Assembly (NCBI GenBank): GCA_001768515.1
Contig: MEOA01000061.1
Location: forward strand, 1 to 64,000
Direction: 5' to 3'
DNA: 64,000 bases
DNA from: Bacteroidetes bacterium GWE2_42_24
GTDB lineage: Bacteria; Bacteroidota; Bacteroidia; Bacteroidales; TTA-H9
The notes below the pieces were generated by a model. It searched no databases and had not been told where the DNA came from. It saw nothing but the letters and a program-made list of their open reading frames with translations. Shown in pieces: positions 16,885 to 27,141 of this stretch (positions within the stretch are counted from its first letter, which is position 1; every line of letters begins with the position of its first letter). Position numbers and translations under genes: made by a program.

Positions 16885-19197
16885 TTATTTCACAATGATT
16901 TTCCGAACGGTATTTACCAGATCGCTGCTGATGTGAATGAAGTATAAACCTGAAGAAAGGGAGGTAGTATTGAGGCTTGCACTACCCGACAGTTTCTCAG
17001 CAGTCAGCAGGCGCCGGCCATTGGCATCAGTGAGTTCGATGCGTGAATTTTGTGGCAGGTTGTTTACCATAAGCATGCCGCTAACAGGATTTGGTCCAAC
17101 TGTTATGTCATCGATGAAAAGTTCTGTGGTGCCAACGCCGGTATCGCAAAGCAGGGTGGCTTTCCATCCGCTCTGGGGAGTGGCATCTGAAGCGATAAAC
17201 CGTATGGTAAGGCTGCGGGTGTCATTTGAAGAGATAACACCTCCGGGGCTGTCGTTACCACACCAGCTTCCGATGAGCGGGGCTGACAGATTATCTCCAT
17301 TATAGATTTCCAGTCTTTCCTTGTCGCAATCGGTGTTAATGTTAAACTCGCTGAAAGTGACACGCATTTGTTTTTCTGTATCAGGGCTGGTAAAGGTGAC
17401 CACCTTCTGTGAGTTTGGTGTGTAAGGATGATTGGGGCCTCCGTCATCGTAAAACATGCCTCCACAGGTGTTTATGTTTCCTTCTGGCATCAGGTATTGT
17501 TCGCCGACAAGGATATAGTTCCATTTCTCTTCGGTATCGGTGTACGTGGTATTTGAAGCAACGAGTGTCACGTCGTAAACCCCTTCTTCAGCATAAACAA
17601 TGTTCGCCGGATTTTTGACAGTTGATTGCGAAGGATTTGCTCCGGTGAAGTTCCATAGCCAGTTGGTTGGCCCGCCTACAGACTTATCGGTAAAGCTTAC
17701 GTTTTGGCCTGCATTAATCTGTGTGGAAGAAGCGGTAAAGCCTGCAAAAACACCCAGGGGGCAAAGCTGCACATTCAGGATGGTTTTGTTGTAATCAGCA
17801 GTCGAAACATTGCTGAGAGTTTTTGTAACATAGCCGGGGGCAGAAACCTGCAATGTCCAGATGCCACCCTTTATCAAGCGGTAATATTGTCCGTCGGTTT
17901 GGGAGGAGAAGACCATACTCGAATCGATGTCATGGTTCTTGACAAATACCTGTGCCCTGACTGGTTGACCGGTAATGCTGTCGGTTACGATGCCGCTGAT
18001 GCCATAGGTTACCTGTTCCATGTAGTTAAGCAGCGAACGGTAGTTGTAGTTCCAGAAGTTGGGAAGCTGACTGGCGGGGGGCGTCTTGGTGTTGCTTATC
18101 TCGATGGTTACCTCTCTGCATTGCTGGAAGTAGTTCATATAATCCTGACGTCCGCCTGTAATGGTGTACCATGCGTAACCATTGGTAACACCAGTACCGA
18201 AATCATCGAAGTAACCTCCGGGGCTGTATGTCTGCGCGGTATCGGCAAATTCGTTGCTTACCAGTTCCCACCAGTTGGCATCAGCCGAAGCCCGGCTCCA
18301 TGTATCCCAGGGGTAATTCATCACTTCGGCACCACCATGAAAATTGGCTGACATAACGAAATGGTGGTTCTCGGCGAAGTTCATGAAGGCGATAGTCTCC
18401 TTTTGCCATGCATTGCCATCGGGGTGTGGTCCTGCGGCAGGATCATAATAGTTACGGTTCATGTCGACATAGTTGGCGTTGGCTCTGATGGCTCCGTTTA
18501 CGGTGTTGTTGCCTCCCTTGTAAGTACCATCCGGATTTGCCAGGGGGTTGATATAAATGTTGATGTTATCAACCAGTTGAGTAACCCGGGGAATGGAGCC
18601 ATAATTAGTCAGCAGGTAATCGATCAGGCGAAGCATCAGTATGTAGCCGGTGAGTTCGTCACCATGTATTGAACTGGTGTATAGAAATTCAGGTTTCTGG
18701 CTGTTGACCGAACTGGTGATATGGGCAGCGAGAAGTTTACGGTTCTGGACACTGGTGCCAAATTCCACAATGTTACAAATGCTGGGATAATTGGCTGCAT
18801 AGTCGTTCATCATCTGGATGTAGGCATCGTAGGTTGGGTAGAAGTCCCATGCTGTGATGTTTTTGACATCCACGCGGTCGAGCATCCGGGGATTGGTAAT
18901 CAAAGAACCGGGGTGTGGTAAGAGCGACCATGTGTAATTGTACTTGAGAAATTTCTCAAATTCGGCACGGTTGGCGTATGCAAACACCCGGCCATCGTGC
19001 ACATTATCGACAGATATAATCCGACTGAGGGCGTCGAGGGTAGGCCTGTCAGCGGGGGCTTCGAAGGTGAAGTAAATTTCATTAACAGGGCTAAACAGCG
19101 CCGTTAGTTCGACATCGTTTACCTGTTGTTGCTGAGCCCGGCCAATGAAGGCGAAGGTGAGCAGCAACATGAGCATGAAGGTAGTTTTACGAAACAT
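16885..19197 (-). CDS. Secreted M14 zinc carboxypeptidase with PKD, CUB and T9SS domains
   Basis: A 770-residue secreted peptidase. Residues 1-21 are a signal peptide (ending FIGRAQ). The M14 domain (about 115-390) has zinc ligands in SSIHGDE (His178, Glu181) and ANFHGGAE (His287), substrate-binding NRNY (Arg248) and catalytic TIEIS (Glu366). It is followed by a carboxypeptidase regulatory-like beta domain (about 398-470, GIVTDSITGQPV), a PKD domain (480-560, NWLWNF), a CUB-like domain (about 570-690, CGG...FYDDGG) and a type A T9SS sorting domain (GPNPVSG...SGLYFIHI...KIIVK). It is therefore exported by Sec, moved across the outer membrane by T9SS, and probably attached or released there to cut C-terminal residues of peptides. 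Confidence 0.92.
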   Translation of the reverse strand: MFRKTTFMLMLLLTFAFIGRAQQQQVNDVELTALFSPVNEIYFTFEAPADRPTLDALSRIISVDNVHDGRVFAYANRAEFEKFLKYNYTWSLLPHPGSLITNPRMLDRVDVKNITAWDFYPTYDAYIQMMNDYAANYPSICNIVEFGTSVQNRKLLAAHITSSVNSQKPEFLYTSSIHGDELTGYILMLRLIDYLLTNYGSIPRVTQLVDNINIYINPLANPDGTYKGGNNTVNGAIRANANYVDMNRNYYDPAAGPHPDGNAWQKETIAFMNFAENHHFVMSANFHGGAEVMNYPWDTWSRASADANWWELVSNEFADTAQTYSPGGYFDDFGTGVTNGYAWYTITGGRQDYMNYFQQCREVTIEISNTKTPPASQLPNFWNYNYRSLLNYMEQVTYGISGIVTDSITGQPVRAQVFVKNHDIDSSMVFSSQTDGQYYRLIKGGIWTLQVSAPGYVTKTLSNVSTADYNKTILNVQLCPLGVFAGFTASSTQINAGQNVSFTDKSVGGPTNWLWNFTGANPSQSTVKNPANIVYAEEGVYDVTLVASNTTYTDTEEKWNYILVGEQYLMPEGNINTCGGMFYDDGGPNHPYTPNSQKVVTFTSPDTEKQMRVTFSEFNINTDCDKERLEIYNGDNLSAPLIGSWCGNDSPGGVISSNDTRSLTIRFIASDATPQSGWKATLLCDTGVGTTELFIDDITVGPNPVSGMLMVNNLPQNSRIELTDANGRRLLTAEKLSGSASLNTTSLSSGLYFIHISSDLVNTVRKIIVK

Positions 19198-19280
19198 GGT
19201 TAGGGCAATGGTTATAGTTATTTGGATAAATTTGGCAATCTGTGTCTCTATTGACCCTGGCGTTGACTAACGTTTAAATC

Positions 19281-20168
19281 TTAAAATCTTGAAACCTTAA
19301 CAACTTCTTCCCTGATGGCTTTTTCGGTTTCCGCGTTGACGGGAACAAGAGGCAGACGTAAATAATATTTTACGATTCCCATCTGGTTCAAGGCTACTTT
19401 GATTCCTGCAGGGCTTCCATCGGCAAAGAGCAGGTTGGTGAAGTGGTATAGCCTGTAATGAAGAGGTAATGCTTTCTTAACGTCACCCGCCAGGGCATGG
19501 CGAACCATCTGGCTCATGACATCGGGGAACGCGTTGGCCGAAACGCTGATAACACCTGAAGCTCCCAGCATCATGAGTGGATAGGTGAGGTTATCGTCGC
19601 CAGAGATGAGGTCAAAGCCTTCGGGTTTCCCCATCAGGATGGCCGTGCATTGATCCAGGTTGCCGGAGGCTTCCTTGGTGGCAATAATATTTTTGAAGTC
19701 TTTAGCCAGACGCAGTGTTGTCGTGGCAGAGATGTTGATGCCTGTTCTGCCCGGAACGTTATAGATGATAACAGGAAGGGGTGAAGCTTCGGCTATCGCC
19801 TTGAAATGCTGGTAAATTCCTTCCTGATTTGGCTTGTTATAGTAGGGTGCAACCGAAAGGATGGCGGCAATACCTTCGAGAGGGAAAAGGGTAAGTTGTC
19901 TGATAACTTCCGCTGTATTATTGCCTCCGATGCCAAGCACCAACTGTGCACGTCCGTTGTTGGCTGCAACAATTGCTTCGATTACGGCGATTTTTTCATC
20001 ATGACTGAGCACTGCCGGTTCGCCGGTTGTTCCCAGAATAACAATAGTTTCGGCTTCGCCTGCCACGATATGGTGAACAAGCTTCTGCAAGGCGTCAAAG
20101 TCTATACTGCCATCAGTGTTGAACGGGGTGATGATGGCTACTCCGGTTCCTTTAGTGTTGAACGGCAT
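19281..20168 (-). CDS. dapA: 4-hydroxy-tetrahydrodipicolinate synthase
   Basis: A 295-residue TIM-barrel lyase condensing pyruvate with aspartate semialdehyde, the first committed step of lysine and meso-diaminopimelate synthesis. GTTGEP (46-51), YNVPGRTG (Tyr136) and ATKEASGN, containing the Schiff-base lysine (Lys165), are all present. The length is normal. Its ATG lies just past the stop of the DUF6913-like gene (3-bp gap), so the two are co-transcribed with dapA second. Confidence 0.96.
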   Translation of the reverse strand: MPFNTKGTGVAIITPFNTDGSIDFDALQKLVHHIVAGEAETIVILGTTGEPAVLSHDEKIAVIEAIVAANNGRAQLVLGIGGNNTAEVIRQLTLFPLEGIAAILSVAPYYNKPNQEGIYQHFKAIAEASPLPVIIYNVPGRTGINISATTTLRLAKDFKNIIATKEASGNLDQCTAILMGKPEGFDLISGDDNLTYPLMMLGASGVISVSANAFPDVMSQMVRHALAGDVKKALPLHYRLYHFTNLLFADGSPAGIKVALNQMGIVKYYLRLPLVPVNAETEKAIREEVVKVSRF

Positions 20169-20171
20169 GGT

Positions 20172-20720
20172 TTAGGAATGATTTATTTGATTAAGGATGT
20201 GGATCAGTGTTTCGGGGTTCTGTTTTTTCTCAGAAGTAGTGTCGGGCATGAGGGTGAAATCGTGCAGGAAGTTATCCCCGAAAGAAAACCCTGCCCTGAA
20301 GGTGGATGCAGAAGCAACGGCAATGTATAACAGGGGTAGGGAATTAGTAGCATCTAAGTTAAGGAGCACCTGAAAAGGGTGCTCTTCAAATTCGGTAATT
20401 TCGTTTGATGAGGGTGTAAAGAAGAGTCTTATATCACGCCGGCAGAAGGTGATAACACCGGGCGCGATGACTGATGCCCATTCGGGTATTTTATGGTTGT
20501 TGAACCAGACAACGAGCATCACTTCTTTCCCTTTGGCTTGCCACGTCTGGACCGTTTTCAGCAATTCATTATAGCTTTCTTCCGAATCAGGTGCTGCCAG
20601 CAAGCCGATGCTTTTTGCCACAAGAGGACGGCACACCTTTACGGGGGTTGTGCGGTGTTTCTCTGTCTTGACCAGCCTTTTAAGGGCGATATTGGTACGG
20701 AATTTCTCGAATAGTATCAA
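20172..20720 (-). CDS. DUF6913-like Bacteroidota protein, unknown function
   Basis: A cytosolic protein of about 182 residues. The N-terminal FEKFRTNIALKRLVK, the central FCRRDIRLF and the C-terminal LPLLYIAVASASTFRAGFSFGDN..HDFTL fit a conserved Bacteroidota family (DUF6913) often found beside dapA. No catalytic residues are apparent. No ATG exists in the first 100 codons: the frame opens at a TTG (20741), while a second TTG at 20720 (just before ILFEKFRT) fits the family's usual beginning better, so I used it; the start is uncertain. It is the first gene of a two-gene unit with dapA. Confidence 0.7.
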   Translation of the reverse strand: MILFEKFRTNIALKRLVKTEKHRTTPVKVCRPLVAKSIGLLAAPDSEESYNELLKTVQTWQAKGKEVMLVVWFNNHKIPEWASVIAPGVITFCRRDIRLFFTPSSNEITEFEEHPFQVLLNLDATNSLPLLYIAVASASTFRAGFSFGDNFLHDFTLMPDTTSEKKQNPETLIHILNQINHS

Positions 20721-20995
20721 GGTGGCAGAATTAGATAACAAGAATTGCAGATCATGCAGATATTAAACCGTAAAATTAGTAAAAACTATAAGGTAATGCC
20801 AACAGGGAATTGGCTTCTGCTATCAATTGAGTCAACGTTGTATCGTGTTTCCGACGGGTTGATAATTTGTTTATGGTTAATTATGTGTGAATACCAATAT
20901 ATTAACAGATCAAAGCTGAAGTATACAGACCGTTAAATAGTTGTCGCGATCGCGGGGAACTGGTTGCTCAGATGCCGGAAACCGGAACCTTTCAC

Positions 20996-21003
20996 TACTT
21001 TTG
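20996..21003 (+). promoter_or_regulatory. -7 box TACTTTTG of the PhnP-like gene
   Basis: TACTTTTG fits TAnnTTTG and lies 22 bp before the TTG start. No good -33 TTTG was found at the expected distance. Confidence 0.5.
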
Positions 21004-21025
21004 AGCCGTAAAACCGAAATAGAAC

Positions 21026-21796
21026 TTGAAAATAACGTTTCTTGGAACCGGGACCTCGAATGGTGTTCCTGTCATTGGCTGCCAGTGTGAAGTTTGCAGT
21101 TCATGGGATTATCGCGACAAGCGGTTACGCAGTTCCGTCATGATTGAACATGAAGGCGGGACAGTAGTCATTGATGCCGGTCCCGATTTCAGACAGCAGA
21201 TGTTGCGGGTAGAAGCCACGAGGCTTGATGCAGTTGTAATTACCCATGGTCATAAAGATCATATCGGGGGCATGGATGATTTGAGGGCTTTTAATTACCT
21301 GAATCGTGCTCCCATGACTGTGTGGTCAGCCGAAGAAGTACAAACTGATATCAGGCGCGATTTCTTCTACGCTTTCAGTGATGCAAAATATCCCGGAGTG
21401 CCTGATATGAACCTGATGACGATTCATGGAGAACCATTTGTTGCCGGGGGACTGACCTTTATTCCCATCCCGGTAATGCATCATTTGCTGCCAGTATTTG
21501 GTTTTCGGGTGGGGAAGATGGCCTACATCACCGACTGTAACTTTATCCCTGAATCATCTTTTTCACTACTTGAAGGGGTTGAGGTCTTTATTGTGAACGC
21601 CCTCAGGATAAAGCCTCATGTCTCGCACTTTGGTCTTGATCAGGCGTTGGAAGCCATTGCAAGGGTAGCACCGCGGGAAGCCTGGCTTACTCACATCAGT
21701 CATGGTCTTGGTGTTCATGCCGATGTAGCGCTTACATTACCGAACGGTGTACAACTGGCATGGGACGGTCTTACACTCGATGTCAGTCAGGAATAG
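21026..21796 (+). CDS. PhnP-like metallo-beta-lactamase-fold phosphodiesterase
   Basis: A 256-residue MBL-fold hydrolase. It begins KITFLGTGTSNGVP, has a Cys pair (CQCEVC, about 20-25), DAGPDF and the metal motif THGHKDHIGGMDDLR (about 74-88), with further His ligands in VMHHLL and LTHISHG. This matches the PhnP-type group that opens cyclic phosphoribosyl phosphates or related phosphodiesters; the true substrate here is not known. The start is TTG: an in-frame TAG lies two codons upstream and the next ATG would remove the first strand. Confidence 0.85.
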   Translation: MKITFLGTGTSNGVPVIGCQCEVCSSWDYRDKRLRSSVMIEHEGGTVVIDAGPDFRQQMLRVEATRLDAVVITHGHKDHIGGMDDLRAFNYLNRAPMTVWSAEEVQTDIRRDFFYAFSDAKYPGVPDMNLMTIHGEPFVAGGLTFIPIPVMHHLLPVFGFRVGKMAYITDCNFIPESSFSLLEGVEVFIVNALRIKPHVSHFGLDQALEAIARVAPREAWLTHISHGLGVHADVALTLPNGVQLAWDGLTLDVSQE

Positions 21797-21948
21797 GTTT
21801 AATGTTTTAATATTAAGCTCTTAACGTTTGGTTCTTTGTTGTCAGCCTCTTGTTGATGCCTGATTTGCGCCGTGCCACCAGAAGCCGTAGTACCTTAGAG
21901 ACACTATCCGGGGTGTTTTTTCGTTAAAAGTGTGAACCCTGTTAATCG

Positions 21949-22740
21949 ATGATTACCCAGATTCCCATTTCCTCTCTTTTGTCAAAGTATATTCATGATG
22001 CTGCTGTCTTCAATTTCCCGACGGCTGTAAGCATGACACGTACCATTATTCCTGACGGGAGAGCAACATTGGTCATTAACCTGAACGATTCGGAGGGGAC
22101 ACTGGGCGGATTTGCCCCACCGATGAAAAAATACAGGCCGCTGGTCATGGGTAGCCAGACACACCCTGTAGTATACACCCTCAGCCCTTCAGCCCGGTTT
22201 GTTTTTATCAGGTTTTACCCTTTTGGATTCAACACCTTGTTGGGAATAAGTGGGCATGAGTTGTTAAACCGTACAGTTGAACTTGAGGAATTAACAGGCT
22301 ATCGGAGTACAATACTGGAAAATGCCATGCACAGGGAGCAATCTGACGAAGGAAAGATCGGGCAGATCATCGTCTGGCTGGAACAACGTGCCCGGAAGGT
22401 TTCATTGCCTCATGAATTGGTGCTCAATGTATGCCAGTCGATCCATAAGAAGGAAGGCCGTATTCATTTAGCCGACTTTTGCGGAGGGTCATACAATACT
22501 TATAAGCAACTGCAACGACACTTTGAGTCAGCTACAGGATTGAATGCCAAACTTTATGCGCGTATGGTGCGTTTCGAAGCGATTGTGGAGTGGATGCGCA
22601 AGAACCCACAAAGTGATTGGTTTGATTTGGTAGCCCGTTTTGACCTTTTCGATCAGAGTCACCTGATTAAAGAGTTTAAGTGTTTCTCGGATTTTACCCC
22701 GACAAGATTTCTGGCTAAAGGGATTGAGCAGTTTGTTTGA
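21949..22740 (+). CDS. AraC-family transcriptional regulator
   Basis: A 263-residue protein. The N-terminal half (about 1-150) resembles the DUF6597-type sensor domain seen in many Bacteroidota AraC regulators (LVINLND, PLVMGSQTHP). The C-terminal third carries two helix-turn-helix motifs, with the pattern LADFCGGSYNTYKQLQRHFESATG and WFDLVARFDLFDQSHLIKEFKCFSDFTPTRF. It likely activates or represses a nearby gene; the TonB-dependent receptor downstream on the same strand is one candidate, but the gap of about 480 bp leaves this open. ATG start. Confidence 0.85.
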   Translation: MITQIPISSLLSKYIHDAAVFNFPTAVSMTRTIIPDGRATLVINLNDSEGTLGGFAPPMKKYRPLVMGSQTHPVVYTLSPSARFVFIRFYPFGFNTLLGISGHELLNRTVELEELTGYRSTILENAMHREQSDEGKIGQIIVWLEQRARKVSLPHELVLNVCQSIHKKEGRIHLADFCGGSYNTYKQLQRHFESATGLNAKLYARMVRFEAIVEWMRKNPQSDWFDLVARFDLFDQSHLIKEFKCFSDFTPTRFLAKGIEQFV

Positions 22741-23221
22741 TGTATCGGGATGATACGTTAATTGCCCCCTGACCGGGCTTCACATCGAAAAAGGGTTATC
22801 GTGTCTGAAACGATTTTTAAAGTATATACAGATTTGATCAGATGCAATGACTCCCGTATCCTCTAAGACCATTTCCTATCTGTATTTTTTACCGGGTAAA
22901 CTTCTTAATGATGAGTTCAAATGGTTGTAAAGTACAATCTGTTTTGCGATTAATTATACCCGTGCCGGTGTATGGAATGCCACTGGTGAATTTGCAGTTC
23001 ATGTTTTATTTAGGTTTGTCATCCGAAGGGGTGATTTGTAAATAGCCCTGACCGGATCATTTGCGTTGCCTTATACAATATCAAGCAAGCGATTATTTAA
23101 TTTAATTAGTTGGCCTAATGATGTTTGAATACACAGGGATAGCTCAAATGTCCTTTTTTTACAATGTCACATCCTGTACCCTGTTGCATCTTTGCCACTG
23201 ATTTAAATTACATTGAAATAC
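22741..23221. other. Intergenic region before the TonB-dependent receptor
   Basis: About 480 bp, no gene seen. Near the right end GCATCTTTG at about 23188 resembles the TAnnTTTG box, suggesting the receptor's promoter lies within about 40 bp of its start. No terminator for the AraC gene was recognised. Confidence 0.4.
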
Positions 23222-25558
23222 ATGAAAAAACCAGTAGTCATTATTTTGTTGTTCTTTTTTGTTTCGCTCGGCATGAAGGGACAGGAGATGCGTCAAACCA
23301 TAAAAGGTTCTGTTGTTGATATCGACACGCGTCAGCCATTGCCGGGTGTAAATATCATCGTACTGCAGTCTGATCCATTGACAGGAGCCACCTCAGATGC
23401 CGATGGAAAGTTTCGTTTGCCGGCTGTTCCTCCCGGCAGGTATTCACTGCAGATTTCCTTTATTGGTTACCAAAGCCGGTTGTTGTCAGATATTGACGTC
23501 TCTTCGGGTAAAGAGGTCGTTCTGAACCTTGAGATGAAAGAGAAGGTGATGGAGGCAAAAGAAGTAGTCATTACAGCAAGGGCTGAGAAAGAGAAACCAA
23601 TTAACAGTATGACGGCAATCAGTGCCCGTTCTTTCAGCGTTGAAGAAACACGTCGTTATGCAGGTAGTGCCGACGATCCTCTGCGGGCGGCCTCTGCTTT
23701 TGCAGGGGTGGCTGCTTCGGCTTCATCCGAACGCAACGATATTGTGGTGAGGGGTAATAATCCCAAAGGGCTTCTCTGGCGGCTCGATGGTGTTGATATT
23801 CCCAATCCCAACCATTTTGCCCGTATCGGGAATTCGGGCGGTGGCCTTACCCTGTTCAGCAGTCAGGTGCTTTCAAATTCAGATTTTCTTACCTCTGCTT
23901 TCCCTGCAGAGTATGGTGAAGCGCTGGCCGGTGTTTTCGATATCAGGTTCAGGAATGGGAACTCCGATAAACATGAATACACGCTTCAACTGGGGACACT
24001 GGGCATCGATGTTGCAGCCGAAGGACCCTTTATCAAAGGCAGGCCCGCTACTTTTGTGTTCAATTACCGATACTCCACCCTTGCCTTGCTGGCTAAGGTC
24101 GACAAGGAGTTTGAAAGGACGATTCCCGATTATCAGGATATCAGTTTCAGGGTGAACATACCTACACGGCGTGCCGGAACCTTTTCTTTTACAGGAATCG
24201 GAGGTATAGATCACTCCCGCCTTGATCCGGAAGAGGATACCCTCGACTGGAAAGAGTATGAAGACCGGGAGCGGACCCGCTTGAATACCTCCACCGGTGC
24301 TTTCATTGCATCGCATCAATTGTTGCTAAGCCGTAAAACATGGATGAAAACAACCCTTGCCTTATCCGGAAGCTCAATCGACTACAGTGATGGTTATTGG
24401 ACTGATACTGAAAATTTCAGGCAAAAGGATGAATCGGAGATGACCAGTACAAAAATGACGGCCGGATGGATAATCAACTACAAACCCTTCCAGCGGTTGA
24501 CTACCCGTACAGGTATTACTTATAACCGTTTAGGTTATGACATGAAAATACGATCAGAGAATCCTTTTTCCGGCGTGTTTGAATCCATAGCCGATGATGA
24601 TGGTTCTGCCGCTACGCTGCAAGCCTTTGCGCAGGCCCGGTTTGATATCACCGATAAACTCTCGCTGAATGCCGGGGTTCATAGCAGGTGGCTTGAGGTG
24701 AACGATAAAACTTCTTTAGAGCCCCGTGCTGCTCTCAGGTGGGAGTTTGTAACAGGGCAGACATTCAGTGTGGGATATGGTAGGCACACGCAGATGGAAA
24801 ATCTGGCGGTGTATCTCACCTCCATACCTGTGACTGGTGCTAAGCCAAACAACAAGCTTGACTATGCTACTGCCGATCATTTTGTAGCTGGCTATGATTT
24901 GATGCTTAATGAATATACCCGGATTAAAGCGGAGGCCTATTATCAGCATCTGACGCAGTTGCCTGTGGTGCCCGGTTCTTCGTACGCGCTCATCAATGTT
25001 ACTGATCAGTGGGTTACCGATTCGCTTGCCAATACCGGTAAGGGGATGAATTACGGGATTGAACTCACCCTTGAAAGGTTTATGCACAACCGTTTTTATT
25101 ATCTTCTGACCACCTCACTTTACCGTTCACGCTATACGGGAGGTGATGGCATTGAACGGAATTCCCGGTTTGATGGGCGTTTTATTATCAACGGGCTGGT
25201 AGGTAAGGAGTTTGTGATTAACCAAAAACATTCTTTGGGAGTAAACTTTAAAGTAACCTGGAGTGGGGGAGAGTGGTACACTCCCATCGATCTTGCCGCT
25301 TCTCAGGCCGCCAACAGACAGGTCGATGATTTAAACCATGCCTGGAGTGAACAGTTGCCCTCGTTTTTATACACCGATCTGACCATCACACTTAAGCGGA
25401 ATCACCGGAGGTTTACTGGTTCATGGGCAGTTCAAATCAAGAATATGCTGAATCATCGGCCTGTTGTGGGTTACAGGTTTGATTCCTACAGCAGACAAAT
25501 CGCAGAAATCATTCCGATGGGTATTGTGCCATCTATCGGCTATAAAATTGAGTTTTAG
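23222..25558 (+). CDS. TonB-dependent outer-membrane receptor
   Basis: A protein of about 778 residues. It has a signal peptide (KKPVVIILLFFFVSLGMKGQ), a carboxypeptidase-regulatory-like N-terminal domain (about 24-110; GSVVDIDTRQPLPGVNI and GRYSLQISFIGYQ), a plug domain (about 125-230; ERNDIVVRGNNPKG, LDGVDIPNPNHF) and a beta-barrel to the C-terminal aromatic residue (IEF). It imports an unknown ligand across the outer membrane using TonB. No SusD partner follows, so it is not a classical polysaccharide-utilisation pair. The frame opens at a TTG (23213), but ATG 23222 gives a proper signal peptide. Together with the AraC gene it may form a small regulated locus. Confidence 0.9.
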   Translation: MKKPVVIILLFFFVSLGMKGQEMRQTIKGSVVDIDTRQPLPGVNIIVLQSDPLTGATSDADGKFRLPAVPPGRYSLQISFIGYQSRLLSDIDVSSGKEVVLNLEMKEKVMEAKEVVITARAEKEKPINSMTAISARSFSVEETRRYAGSADDPLRAASAFAGVAASASSERNDIVVRGNNPKGLLWRLDGVDIPNPNHFARIGNSGGGLTLFSSQVLSNSDFLTSAFPAEYGEALAGVFDIRFRNGNSDKHEYTLQLGTLGIDVAAEGPFIKGRPATFVFNYRYSTLALLAKVDKEFERTIPDYQDISFRVNIPTRRAGTFSFTGIGGIDHSRLDPEEDTLDWKEYEDRERTRLNTSTGAFIASHQLLLSRKTWMKTTLALSGSSIDYSDGYWTDTENFRQKDESEMTSTKMTAGWIINYKPFQRLTTRTGITYNRLGYDMKIRSENPFSGVFESIADDDGSAATLQAFAQARFDITDKLSLNAGVHSRWLEVNDKTSLEPRAALRWEFVTGQTFSVGYGRHTQMENLAVYLTSIPVTGAKPNNKLDYATADHFVAGYDLMLNEYTRIKAEAYYQHLTQLPVVPGSSYALINVTDQWVTDSLANTGKGMNYGIELTLERFMHNRFYYLLTTSLYRSRYTGGDGIERNSRFDGRFIINGLVGKEFVINQKHSLGVNFKVTWSGGEWYTPIDLAASQAANRQVDDLNHAWSEQLPSFLYTDLTITLKRNHRRFTGSWAVQIKNMLNHRPVVGYRFDSYSRQIAEIIPMGIVPSIGYKIEF

Positions 25559-25622
25559 TAAAAGAAGAAGCCATCATCCGACTGCTGACAGTTTTGACCA
25601 GGCAAGGATAGTAGCCGGTAAC

Positions 25623-25660
25623 AAAAAAGCCCCCACTGACATTATCAGCGGGGGCTTTAG
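25623..25660. terminator. Bidirectional terminator between the receptor gene and trxB
   Basis: An 11-bp stem with one mismatch (GCCCCCACTGA / TCAGCGGGGGC). On the minus strand it is followed by TTTTTT, so it ends trxB well. On the plus strand only TTT follows, giving a weaker stop for the receptor gene. Confidence 0.88.
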
Positions 25661-25684
25661 GCATAAGTTTAATCGAAATGAATG

Positions 25685-26638
25685 TTACTGAATCGACGAC
25701 AGGAACCTTTCAGCTTCAATGGCAGCCATGCAGCCTGAGCCTGCAGCTGTAATAGCCTGGCGGTAGTGATGATCCTGCACGTCACCGGCGGCAAAAACAC
25801 CCTCTACACTTGTTTGGGTGGTGCCGGGTTTTGTTACAATATAACCGGTCTTATCGAGATCGATGTGTCCTTTGAAGATGTCAGCATTTGGAGAATGTCC
25901 AATGGCAATAAATAAGCCGTCGATATTGATTTGTTTGGTTTGTTGGTTAGTTACGTCTTCGACGATGATGCCGTTGGCGCTTTTCATAAAACCCTGTTTC
26001 TCGCCAATAATCTCTTTTATACTACTATTCCAGATGACTTCGATGTTTGGCGTGTTGAATACCTTTGCCTGCATGGCTTTTGAAGCACGAAATTCATCGC
26101 GGCGGTGAATCATGTATACTTTAGATGCCAGTTTGGCAAGATAGGTCGCCTCTTCGCAGGCTGTATCGCCACCACCGACGATTGCAACTACCTTACCGCG
26201 GTAAAAGTAACCGTCGCAGGTAGCGCAGGCCGATACACCTGAACCCATGAATTCCTGTTCCGAGGGGATACCCAGCCAACGGGCAGAGGCGCCTGTTGCA
26301 ATGATGACACTTTCGGCCTCAATTGTTTTGCCGTCATCAGCCTTGCAGATAAATGGGCGTTTCGAGAAATCAACTTCAGTGATGCTGCCCCAGCGGGTTT
26401 CTGCTCCAAAACGTTCTGCCTGGGCTTTCAGGTCTTCCATCAACTCAGGGCCGGTAATTCCTTTGGGATAGCCTGGAAAGTTGTCAACTTCAGTAGTGAT
26501 GGTGAGTTGCCCGCCTGGTTGAATGCCCTGATAAATGAGCGGCTTGAGGTCTGCACGTCCGGTATAGATAGCAGCAGTATAGCCGGCGGGACCGGAGCCA
26601 ATGATCAGGCATCTCTGTTTTTCAATGTTTTCATTCAT
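25685..26638 (-). CDS. trxB: Thioredoxin-disulfide reductase
   Basis: A 317-residue flavoenzyme using NADPH to reduce thioredoxin. The FAD-binding GSGPAGYTAAIY (15-26), the redox-active CATC (Cys138, Cys141), the NADPH-binding GGGDTACEEA (about 155-164) and the C-terminal AAGDVQDHHYRQ are all intact. Normal length. ATG start; single gene ended by a strong hairpin terminator. Confidence 0.96.
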   Translation of the reverse strand: MNENIEKQRCLIIGSGPAGYTAAIYTGRADLKPLIYQGIQPGGQLTITTEVDNFPGYPKGITGPELMEDLKAQAERFGAETRWGSITEVDFSKRPFICKADDGKTIEAESVIIATGASARWLGIPSEQEFMGSGVSACATCDGYFYRGKVVAIVGGGDTACEEATYLAKLASKVYMIHRRDEFRASKAMQAKVFNTPNIEVIWNSSIKEIIGEKQGFMKSANGIIVEDVTNQQTKQINIDGLFIAIGHSPNADIFKGHIDLDKTGYIVTKPGTTQTSVEGVFAAGDVQDHHYRQAITAAGSGCMAAIEAERFLSSIQ

Positions 26639-27141
26639 GGGTCTGTGGATTTAATATGTAATTTTTTGTATGTTTGGGTAAAGTATGGCAAAAATTATTC
26701 CTCATGAATGCCATCCTTCTCAAATGGACAGAATGGCAGAATACTTTCCTGCAAAAGTAAACAATCCCGTCGACACGTTAGCAGGTGGCAGGCAACAAGG
26801 TTCATCCCGCGGGGTTGAATGGCCGGTGTTGTTATCCGCAAATGATTTGGATGGCCATAAAGTCGTTTTGTTGTTGAGCCGATAAAATACGCGTTGGCCA
26901 CCCGATCACCGGAAACCTGAGATTATTCCGCTTTTATGCTATCAGATGCATTTTCCGGTTGTCTGCCTAATAGTTACCATGTGCCATTGCATTAATATTT
27001 TATGTACCTTGCGCCGCTTTTATAGGTTGTTTTGCACACAAATATACCTGATCATTCCTTCGGTAGGATTGATCACCAATGAGACCGGCTGTCATATAGA
27101 TTGAACTATGTAACCTATTGAACTTTGACCTAATACTTCAC
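26639..27141. other. Divergent intergenic region between trxB and a T9SS cargo gene
   Basis: About 500 bp, no gene. Short frames on both strands lack any protein-like features. It should hold the promoters of trxB (minus) and of the secreted protein gene (plus), but no full TTTG-N19-TAnnTTTG site was found. Confidence 0.4.

Noticed and set aside
17704-18351. 215-codon plus-strand frame inside the M14 carboxypeptidase gene
   Set aside because: Antisense shadow of a gene with intact catalytic motifs and full domain order.
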